A DNA stretch of 15,823 nucleotides from JAFAGX01 sp035622175. Its GTDB lineage: Bacteria > Acidobacteriota > Terriglobia > Terriglobales > Acidobacteriaceae. Under the pieces are notes generated by a model. The model saw only the letters and a program-made list of their open reading frames with translations, did not search any database and was not told the DNA's origin. Positions within the stretch are counted from its first letter, which is position 1, and every line of letters begins with the position of its first letter. Both the position numbers and the translations under genes were made by a program. The stretch is from the NCBI GenBank assembly GCA_035622175.1, contig DASPVV010000126.1, positions 1-15,823 on the forward strand, written 5' to 3'. This document shows positions 5,590 to 11,752 of this stretch, one piece after another.

Positions 5590-6368
5590 ATGAGTTGGCT
5601 GAGATGGATTTGGGCGTACTTGTTCGACTGTGTGCATTCCCACACGACTTGGCCACACCAGAACCAGTTCGGCCTTGCATATGTGTGCTGCCTCGATTGC
5701 GGCAGAGAGATGGCGTATTCCCTCGAATACATGCAGATCGTTCGACAAACACGAAGGAGTCCGCGGAGAGCATCTTCAGATGCGCCGGCGGAGCGGGTAG
5801 TGGCTAGGAGAATACTTGCGGGGATCATGTTGTTGGGAACTATTTTCGCCTCGCAAGAAAAAGCGAACACAAGTAGCTTTAGTTCGAAATTCATCCAAAC
5901 GCAAACCGCTTGCGAAGCTGAGATGCTCGCTGAAATGGACGCGCGCGAAGCTTCTCGGGCAGCGCCTACGACGTGCTGACCGAGGTCGCGCGGGCATATG
6001 GTCGCCCGATTCCGCACATCTATATCTTTCCCAGAAGTTGGAACATGGCCTATATCGCCGCCAGCACTGCCGTAGACGGACGAGGCAAGATCACCGTCGG
6101 GCAGCAAGCGATAGAGCTGTTCGATACCGTCGTGCTCGAAGACTTTCTCGGACACGAGATGGCGCACCTGGTAAGCGACAGCGCGGCGTAGGGATGCGCC
6201 GATTACATTGTTCGCGATCCACAGATGGAGGCCGATGCCGACGCATTAGCGGCGCGAACGCTTGGAAGGCGGCCTGTCGAACTGTTCTTGGAGCGCGTAC
6301 TGGCACTCACAGAAGGCCAGAACTGGACGCAAAACGCCGGCTCGAAGTGCTGCAATAATTTCAACTAA
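5590..6368 (+). pseudogene. Broken membrane-anchored zinc-finger/M48-like metalloprotease gene
   Basis: The frame from ATG 5590 gives a cytoplasmic-looking head (MSWLRWIWAYLFDC, TTWPHQNQFG, YVCCLDCGREMAYS) with a CCLDC metal-binding type motif, then a hydrophobic segment (ILAGIMLLGTIFA), and stops at 5977-5979. The next frame, open from 5934, continues with AYDVLTEVARAYGRPIPHIYIFP, the zincin motif HEMAH at 6153-6167, then an in-frame TAG at 6189-6191, and after it EADADALAARTLG (third zinc ligand, 6228-6242) to a TAA at 6366-6368. A single-base deletion between about 5934 and 5976 plus one nonsense change explains both breaks. The intact ancestor would be a TM-anchored M48-type protease of about 258 aa, possibly involved in envelope quality control. 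Sequencing error is an alternative, but two lesions make decay more likely. Confidence 0.65.
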
Positions 6369-6432
6369 CCGAACTTCCTGATCTCGACTCGAGCCCGCGT
6401 GTGACCTTCCGTTTGGGGCCCTAAGCTCCGCT

Positions 6433-6467
6433 CCCAAAAGGCTGGAGTCCGGGCCTTTTGGGCCCGG
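6433..6467. repeat. Two mutually exclusive hairpins, possible dispersed palindrome
   Basis: Hairpin A pairs CCCAAAAGGC (6433-6442) with GCCTTTTGGG (6453-6462), 10 bp. Hairpin B pairs CCGGGCC (6449-6455) with GGCCCGG (6461-6467), 7 bp. They share bases, so they cannot form together. CTGGAGTCCGGGCC at 6442-6455 is the reverse complement of the element at 4758-4771 with one mismatch. It sits between the broken protease gene and cassette 5. A T-tract is not seen after either stem. Confidence 0.55.
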
Positions 6468-6554
6468 GCCGGAACGGAAGGAAGTGCAGGTGCATTTGGC
6501 GGGAATCTTGACGTGCACTTTGTAAGGCAACAAATAGCTTCACACCCACTCTGC

Positions 6555-6693
6555 CTCTTGCTAATGGTTCGTCATTTTTTGCTGAGCGCGGCGCCGCGAT
6601 TCTGTGCTCACTTCCTTTCTTTTCAGTGGCTTCCGGATGGCGCGCCAGTTGCATTCTCCTGTGCGTCGGTCGTCGACGGGAAGGAGAACGACA
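6555..6693 (+). repeat. Promoter-leader cassette, copy 5
   Basis: Contains CTCTTGCTAATG, the upstream box at 6567-6587 (GTTCGTCAT...GCTGAGC), GTGCTCAC at 6604-6611, TTTTCAGTGGCTTCCGG, the sigma-54 core at 6638-6653, GCGTCGGTCGTCGACGGG and AAGGAGAACGACA. The box-to-start distance is 127 nt. The start codon here is GTG rather than ATG. Confidence 0.85.
6638..6653 (+). promoter_or_regulatory. Sigma-54 promoter core (-24/-12), copy 5, for the Mla operon
   Basis: TGGCGCGCCAGTTGCA is the closest of the five to the consensus in its -24 half and keeps TTGCA at exact spacing. It is predicted to drive the whole seven-gene operon 6694-11668. Confidence 0.8.
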
Positions 6694-7218
6694 GTGTGCA
6701 TCATCAACGAGATCCCAGAAATCCACTTCCACCTAACGACGACATTGACGCCCGAGCAGTTCGTCGCCGTGCTTACCGACTTCGGATCACGTCGATCAAA
6801 GCTTTTTGGCGGTAGCACCGATGCGTACCTCAAGGTGCATCACCTTGGCCGGTTGCAGGCCGACGTCACCAAAGGCTCGCTGGGCATCTGGGAACGCCTG
6901 CACTACGACTGGTCCGATCCCAGCCGCGTCGTCATTACGACGACTGACTCCAACGTGTGGGAAAGCAGGTCCTTCTATACCTACACCTTCACGCATCAGC
7001 CAAATGGCACAACCGACATTGACGTCGGCGTCGCACGCGAAGGCAAGAATTTAAAGGAATGGGTACTCGGCTTCCTGCTGAGAACCATCGGCAGGCGCGT
7101 TTTGGAAAAGGCTTTTGAAAAGTCCGTCAAAGCCATCGAAGCCCGGAGCGGTGCGGGCAACTTAACGACCCACGAAATCGAACTACTCGAAATGAACAAT
7201 GCGGAGAGGAGCAACTAA
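6694..7218 (+). CDS. SRPBCC/START-like lipid-binding domain protein
   Basis: 174 aa from GTG 6694, which lies exactly at the cassette start position behind AAGGAG; upstream in-frame codons run through the promoter and are rejected. The product (IHFHLTTTLTPEQFVAVLTD, KVHHLGRLQADVTKGS, IWERLHYDWSDPSRVV, SFYTYTF) has the N-terminal strand, the helix beginning at TPEQF, the run of beta strands and the long C-terminal helix (WVLGFLLRTIGRRVLEKAF) typical of SRPBCC/polyketide-cyclase-like proteins with a hydrophobic pocket. No signal peptide is seen, so it is cytoplasmic. As the first gene of an Mla-type operon it could deliver or sense a lipid or hydrophobic ligand (inference). Its stop lies 2 nt before the STAS gene. 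Confidence 0.8.
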   Translation: MCIINEIPEIHFHLTTTLTPEQFVAVLTDFGSRRSKLFGGSTDAYLKVHHLGRLQADVTKGSLGIWERLHYDWSDPSRVVITTTDSNVWESRSFYTYTFTHQPNGTTDIDVGVAREGKNLKEWVLGFLLRTIGRRVLEKAFEKSVKAIEARSGAGNLTTHEIELLEMNNAERSN

Positions 7219-7220
7219 CG

Positions 7221-7592
7221 ATGATGGACAGCATGGTTTCTGCTACCGACGGTCTCGAGATGACTATAAACCATGGGGCAGAAGGCAGCACTGTGAGTTT
7301 GCATGGTCGCCTCAACATCGATTCCTCACCCGCGCTTCGCGATCGGCTTCTCGCCATGTTGCAAGCGCAATCGCCACAGGGTGTCATCGTTGATTTCAGT
7401 GATGTTTCTTACGTAGACGGCTCCGGCATTGCGACCCTGATCGAGGCACTCAAAATCGCGCGCCAGAGGCAGACAACATTGTGCTTACATGGGCTGCAAG
7501 GTCGTCTTCTTCATTTATTTGAGGTTACCGGCATGTTCGCTCTGTTCGAAAAGAGCTGTGGACGTGCTTCCTCAGAGGCGAAGGTGTCCTAA
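7221..7592 (+). CDS. STAS-domain protein, MlaB-like
   Basis: 123 aa. In Mla systems the STAS protein binds the ATPase and supports transporter assembly and activity. The domain spans residues ~12-112: VSLHGRLNIDSSPALRDRL, then the signature VDFSDVSYVDGSGIATLIEA, where Ser68 in DGSG corresponds to the phosphorylatable serine of anti-sigma-factor antagonists. The homologous fold is also used by SpoIIAA-type anti-anti-sigma factors, so a link to the sigma-like protein at 5049 cannot be excluded, but the overlap with the permease gene (TAATG) favours a transporter role. The ribosome binding site GAGAGGAG lies inside the end of the SRPBCC gene. Confidence 0.85.
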   Translation: MMDSMVSATDGLEMTINHGAEGSTVSLHGRLNIDSSPALRDRLLAMLQAQSPQGVIVDFSDVSYVDGSGIATLIEALKIARQRQTTLCLHGLQGRLLHLFEVTGMFALFEKSCGRASSEAKVS

Positions 7593-8395
7593 TGGCGAAT
7601 GTTTTCGAAGACGCTGGAAGACGAACTCTCAACGAACTCGATTATGTCGGGAGCCTGAACATTCAGTTGTGGTTGACGCTACGCGCCATGAAGAGTGCGT
7701 TGCCACTGGTCGGGAACCGCTACCGCTGGCAGTCAACTGTGCGGCAGATGCTTCAGATTGGGTATGACGCGCTGCCGATGGTATCCATAATAGCCGTTTG
7801 CACCGGCTTCATTCTTGCTATGCAAGGAGCCTCCGAGTTACGGCGCTTTGGGGCCCTGCACTATGTCATCGATCTGGTTGCTGTCGGCTTCACACGCGAA
7901 CTTGGCCCTCTGCTGACAGCGATTGCAGTCAGTGGGCGGTCGGGTTCGGCATTCGCAGCCGAGATCGGAACCATGAAGGTGACAGAGGAACTTGATTCTC
8001 TGCGAGTCATGGCACTGGAACCGATCGAGTTCCTGCTTGCGCCAAAGTATTTGGCCGCGCTGATAAGCATTCCTTGTCTGACTATCATTTCCAATTCCTT
8101 CGGCATCATTGCGGGCGGATTGTTCATGTTCTTCAGCACACGGCTCGCACCATTGTTGTACTTGCGGTATGCGATGGAATCCATTGCTCTGCGCGACGTG
8201 ATCACCGGTCTGATCAAGAGCCTGGCTTTTGCCACGATCATCGCTCATGTCGGCTGCCTAGAAGGGTTCCGCGTGCGTGGAGGACCGGATGCAGTTGGCC
8301 GCTCGACCACCAGCGCGGTGGTGAAGTCAACCTTCCTTGTCATCGTGGCCGACGCGATCTTCACCGCCATCTTCTACTTCACAGTGAGCTCCTAA
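7592..8395 (+). CDS. mlaE: MlaE-type ABC transporter permease
   Basis: 267 aa, the usual family length. It forms the inner-membrane channel of a lipid transporter of the MCE class. The family block TRELGPLLTAIAVSGRSGSA followed by FAAEIGTMKVTEELDSLRVM is intact (residues ~100-138), as is the C-terminal VGRSTTSAVVKSTFLVIVAD. There are several membrane segments, beginning with MVSIIAVCTGFILAMQGA and ISIPCLTIISNSFGIIAGG. The start ATG overlaps the stop of the STAS gene by 1 nt and the stop overlaps the ATPase ATG by 1 nt (TAATG), giving tight coupling and balanced synthesis. Confidence 0.95.
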   Translation: MANVFEDAGRRTLNELDYVGSLNIQLWLTLRAMKSALPLVGNRYRWQSTVRQMLQIGYDALPMVSIIAVCTGFILAMQGASELRRFGALHYVIDLVAVGFTRELGPLLTAIAVSGRSGSAFAAEIGTMKVTEELDSLRVMALEPIEFLLAPKYLAALISIPCLTIISNSFGIIAGGLFMFFSTRLAPLLYLRYAMESIALRDVITGLIKSLAFATIIAHVGCLEGFRVRGGPDAVGRSTTSAVVKSTFLVIVADAIFTAIFYFTVSS

Positions 8396-9198
8396 TGTCG
8401 ATTATTTCCATTCGCGACTTGGTGGTGGAATACGACGGACGTCTAGTATTGGACGGGCTGAATCTCGACATCGAACCGGGCGAGACGATGGTGCTGCTGG
8501 GTGGCAGCGGCTCCGGAAAGAGCACGCTTTTGCGCCAGATTATCGGGCTCGAGCGGCCAAAATCCGGCAGTGTAGTCGTGAAGGGGGTTGATATTACCCG
8601 TTGCTCGCCTGGGGAGCTGACAAAGGTTCGCCATTCCATTGGCGTGGCGTTTCAAAGCGCAGCTTTGTTCAACTCGCTCTCGGTCAAGGACAATGTCGCG
8701 CTACCCCTACGCGAACACACCAGGCTTGCGCCTTCCATCATCGATCTGATGGTTTGGATGAAGTTAGCGGTGGTCGGTCTGGGCGATTTCGGAACGTTAC
8801 TCCCACAGGAACTGTCCGGGGGCATGAAAAAACGCGGCGCTGTGGCTCGTGCTCTCGCCCTTGATCCTGAGATTCTGGTGCTCGATGAGCCTTCTGCTGG
8901 GCTCGATCCCATTGTTGCTGCGGAACTGGACGAACTCATACTGCTCTTAAAGGAGGCATTTCATATGACGGTGATCGTCGTCACTCATGAAATGCCGAGC
9001 GCTTTCCGGATCGCAGACCGGATTGCGATGCTGCACAAGGGAATCTTCATCTCGGTTGGAACTAAGAACGAGATTAAGGCGAGTCAGGATCCACGTGTCC
9101 GACACTTCATCGATCGTATTCCCGAGGAACTGGCGAATGCGACTGCAGTCGCCGCTCACTTCGAAAAATACTTGCACAGTCAGGAGACACATCAGTGA
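8395..9198 (+). CDS. mlaF: MlaF-type ABC transporter ATPase
   Basis: 267 aa. It powers the MlaE permease. All ABC motifs are present: Walker A GGSGSGKST (36-44), Q-loop Q87 in VAFQSAALF, signature LSGGM (140-144), Walker B LVLDEP (161-166) with the catalytic Glu, D-loop SAGLDP and H-loop His198 in VVTHEM. The start is the ATG in the TAATG overlap, giving MSIISIRDLVVEYDGR; a longer upstream frame lies within the permease gene and is rejected. The end overlaps the MCE gene as GTGA. Confidence 0.95.
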   Translation: MSIISIRDLVVEYDGRLVLDGLNLDIEPGETMVLLGGSGSGKSTLLRQIIGLERPKSGSVVVKGVDITRCSPGELTKVRHSIGVAFQSAALFNSLSVKDNVALPLREHTRLAPSIIDLMVWMKLAVVGLGDFGTLLPQELSGGMKKRGAVARALALDPEILVLDEPSAGLDPIVAAELDELILLLKEAFHMTVIVVTHEMPSAFRIADRIAMLHKGIFISVGTKNEIKASQDPRVRHFIDRIPEELANATAVAAHFEKYLHSQETHQ

Positions 9199-10121
9199 CA
9201 ACGGAAGCAAAAGTCGGAGCGTTCGTCGTAGGATGTTTCGCGATTTTGGCATTCACAGTTGCCTATCTTGTGAACGCCCAGTTCAGCGGCGATACCGTTC
9301 CCTATCGAACCTATCTACGCTATGCCGGCGGACTTGAGCCCGGCGCAGAGGTGCTTTTCGGCGGAATCAACGTGGGCAAAGTAACATCCGTTCGGCCATG
9401 GACGTCGGACCCGACGAAGATCGAGCTTTTGCTAAATGTCAAACAAGGTACGCCGTTGAATCAGGCCTCAGTGGCCAAACTGGGCATGACCAGCGTCATG
9501 AGCGCTGCTTCGCTATCCATCACTACGGGCAGCAACGATGCAAAGCGCCTTCCTCCAGGATCGTCGATCCCATCGCAAGAAGCCGCTAGCTTGGATGAAC
9601 TCGCTGGCAAAATGGCCACAGCCGCGGATAATGCCAACGACCTGCTCGTACAGGTGCGAGGAGAACTGGAAGGAATCAGCGGCGATGCCCGAAGTCTGCT
9701 GGCCAATCTAAATACCATGACGGGCCCGCCCACTCAACGGAGGGTTCAAACTGCCCTGGACCAGGTCAACACATTGCTGGCGACTGAAGGCCCGAAGATC
9801 GATCGACTATCCGATCAACTGATCGCGCTGAGCCAGCACGCCGATCAGACTGTTCAGAATGTGAATGGCACAGTCAGCGATGTGCGCGAGCCAATCCGCA
9901 CAGACTTGGTGGACTTGCAGAATACCTTGCAGCAAGCCAAGCAATTACTGGCCGACACGCAGGTGGTGGTGCGAGCCAATGACTACAAGATCGACGATAC
10001 GGTCGAAAATCTCCGCGTTGCAACCGACAACCTGGAACAGCTGACCGACTCGCTGAAGCAGCGTCCGTGGAGCTTGATTCGCATCAAGCAGCCTAAAGAG
10101 CGCGCAGTTCCACAGAACTGA
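9195..10121 (+). CDS. mlaD: MlaD/MCE-domain periplasmic lipid-binding protein
   Basis: 308 aa from GTG 9195, which overlaps the ATPase stop by 4 nt (GTGA). One N-terminal membrane anchor (VGAFVVGCFAILAFTVAYLV) is followed by a single MCE domain (residues ~36-115: YRTYLRYAGGLEPGAEVLFG, GINVGKVTSV, ASVAKLGMTSVMSAASLSI). A long C-terminal helical/coiled-coil stretch with repeated DNLLVQVR-, LDQVNTLL- and NLEQLTDSL-like segments follows, about 190 residues. That tail is longer than in the short E. coli MlaD and is more like the needle-forming MCE proteins, so the protein could span part of the periplasm. It pairs with the lipoprotein encoded next. Confidence 0.93.
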   Translation: MTTEAKVGAFVVGCFAILAFTVAYLVNAQFSGDTVPYRTYLRYAGGLEPGAEVLFGGINVGKVTSVRPWTSDPTKIELLLNVKQGTPLNQASVAKLGMTSVMSAASLSITTGSNDAKRLPPGSSIPSQEAASLDELAGKMATAADNANDLLVQVRGELEGISGDARSLLANLNTMTGPPTQRRVQTALDQVNTLLATEGPKIDRLSDQLIALSQHADQTVQNVNGTVSDVREPIRTDLVDLQNTLQQAKQLLADTQVVVRANDYKIDDTVENLRVATDNLEQLTDSLKQRPWSLIRIKQPKERAVPQN

Positions 10122-10128
10122 GGCATAT

Positions 10129-10740
10129 ATGAAGATGAAACTGACCGCAATTTCTTTTGTGCTGGCCGGCCTGACAACTCTGGCTGGCTGCGGGGGCGCG
10201 GCGAAGTATCCGAACTACTACACTCTCCACGTACCGCCGCCACCGGATCCGCCGGTACAGGAGGGTGTCCGTGCATCCTTGGCTGTACGCGAATTCCGAT
10301 CGCCCACTTACCTGCATCAAGGCGCCATTGTCTACAAAACGTCTCCGGAGGAAATTGGTTTCTATAGCTACCATCGATGGGCGGTTGATCCGCGAGAGGT
10401 AGTGTCCAACGCGGTGGCCGACCGCTTGCGCGCGAGCGGAAACTTCACGCAAGTAAAATTGTACGACGGAAGATCTGACGTGGATTACGTCCTCAGTGGA
10501 CGCATTGAGAAACTTGAGGAAGTTGACTATGAGGGCGGGGTCAAAGTCGAGGTCGCGATCATGGCTCAAATGACGAATCTCACCACTAGCGCGGCAGTGT
10601 GGACGAACACTGTCGACGAGGTAGGAACAGTCGGCCGGCGCGACGTAACCGCCGTCGTCTCTGAGATGAACCGGACCATGGAGCGGGCGATCGACAAATT
10701 GCTGACGCCACCACCTGCTGCGTCAGCAATAAAGAGGTGA
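10129..10740 (+). CDS. ABC-type transport auxiliary lipoprotein, PqiC-like
   Basis: 203 aa. A lipoprotein signal peptide is clear, with lipobox LAGC and Cys21 as the acylation site. YYTLHVPPPPDPP and SLAVREFRSPTYLHQGAIVYK, then SYHRWAVDPREVVSNAVADR and DYVLSGRIEKLEEVDY, are characteristic of the ABC_trans_aux family (PF03886), whose members such as PqiC anchor MCE transporters at the outer membrane. No MlaC or MlaA gene is seen, so this lipoprotein is probably the outer-membrane end of the transporter. It lies 7 nt after mlaD and 4 nt before the heme A synthase gene. Confidence 0.9.
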   Translation: MKMKLTAISFVLAGLTTLAGCGGAAKYPNYYTLHVPPPPDPPVQEGVRASLAVREFRSPTYLHQGAIVYKTSPEEIGFYSYHRWAVDPREVVSNAVADRLRASGNFTQVKLYDGRSDVDYVLSGRIEKLEEVDYEGGVKVEVAIMAQMTNLTTSAAVWTNTVDEVGTVGRRDVTAVVSEMNRTMERAIDKLLTPPPAASAIKR

Positions 10741-10744
10741 AAAG

Positions 10745-11668
10745 GTGTCTAGTGTGGCTCGTTTCGCTTGGGCAACACTGTGTTTCAACGTGGCCGTAGT
10801 GCTTTGGGGCGCCTTTGTGCGGGCCACGGGATCGGGGGCGGGCTGTGGCAATAAGTGGCCTGCCTGCGGCGGCAGTGTTCTGGGGACGAGTGCCAAGGCG
10901 CAAACAATTGTCGAATTCACGCACCGGATGACAAGCGGCGTTGCGCTGCTCATGGTTGCAATTCTCGTGGTCTGGTGCTGGCGCGCAACGTCAAAAGGCA
11001 ACTGGGCGCGCTACTCGACGATATTGGCTAGTGCCTTTCTTGCAAACGAAGTTCTATTGGGAGCTGCTCTGGTATTGTTAGGTCACGTGGCCCAGGACCA
11101 ATCTGCCGGGCGAGTCCTCTTTCTTTATTTGCATTTTGGCAACACTCTTCTGCTGCTTGCGATGCTTGCATTGACAGCTTCGTGGCTACAGAGTGGCACC
11201 GGAAATTTCACATTGATCCAAACACGCGCAGAGGTGAGCGCTGTGGTCGTTGGCTTGCTCGCAGTACTGACCATTGGTATGACCGGTACTGTGGCCGCCC
11301 TCGGCGATACACTTTTCCCCGCAACATCGTTCCGTTCGTCGGTATTACAGGACTTTACTTCCGACAGCCCTGCTCTCTTGCACTTTCGACTACTTCATCC
11401 CCTCCTAGCAGTAATTGCCGGAATCTATGTTATCTGGATCGTGCTCAAGAACGCGTCACTGCGAATTGGCCAGTCGCGCGCCTCGATGGCTCTTACCATC
11501 CTTTTGTTCGCCCAAATCGGGATTGGGATGCTGAATGTACTGACACTCGCCCCCGTTTGGCTCCAGATTCTGCATTTACTTGTGGCCGACATGATATGGA
11601 TATCGCTTGTGCTTGCCTCGTCTGCCTTAGTTTTGGAACATCCGAATGCTCGCTCACGCCAGGTATAG
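10745..11668 (+). CDS. ctaA: Heme A synthase, CtaA/COX15 family
   Basis: 307 aa from GTG 10745, preceded by GAGGTGAAAAG. It would oxidise the C8 methyl group of heme O to give heme A for cytochrome c oxidase. Eight hydrophobic helices are visible. The family histidines are present: H60 in EFTHRMTSG, H130 in LHFGNT, H218 in LLHPLLA and H277 in LHLLVAD. The first loop carries RATGSGAGCG and Cys34/Cys41 (CGNKWPAC), matching the cysteine pair of bacterial CtaA. It is unusual at the end of an Mla operon; no ctaB, oxidase subunit or assembly factor is in the window. The 4-nt gap strongly suggests co-transcription. Confidence 0.92.
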   Translation: MSSVARFAWATLCFNVAVVLWGAFVRATGSGAGCGNKWPACGGSVLGTSAKAQTIVEFTHRMTSGVALLMVAILVVWCWRATSKGNWARYSTILASAFLANEVLLGAALVLLGHVAQDQSAGRVLFLYLHFGNTLLLLAMLALTASWLQSGTGNFTLIQTRAEVSAVVVGLLAVLTIGMTGTVAALGDTLFPATSFRSSVLQDFTSDSPALLHFRLLHPLLAVIAGIYVIWIVLKNASLRIGQSRASMALTILLFAQIGIGMLNVLTLAPVWLQILHLLVADMIWISLVLASSALVLEHPNARSRQV

Positions 11669-11752
11669 CGGAGCGATCGAAGGCAAAGGGTAATTCACGA
11701 AGACCGTGTATGGAAACAGGCAGTGGTGATGGAGACCGTGCTGTTCGATAAA

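Noticed and set aside
6189..6191. In-frame TAG in the protease gene as programmed recoding (pyrrolysine or readthrough)
   Set aside because: A second lesion (frameshift) in the same gene makes simple decay or sequence error a better explanation, and no recoding signal is visible.
1621..6693. The five repeats as a CRISPR-like or mobile insertion array
   Set aside because: Copies are 0.6-1.7 kb apart, separated by genes, have no terminal inverted repeats or transposase, and carry a complete promoter architecture.
1621..6693. PEP-CTERM/exosortase regulon of the PrsK-PrsR type
   Set aside because: Sigma-54 control fits that idea, but none of the exported proteins here carries a PEP-CTERM tail and no exosortase gene is present.
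7838..8241. Antisense open frames across mlaE
   Set aside because: They are opposite a strongly conserved gene and show no ribosome binding site or family motif.
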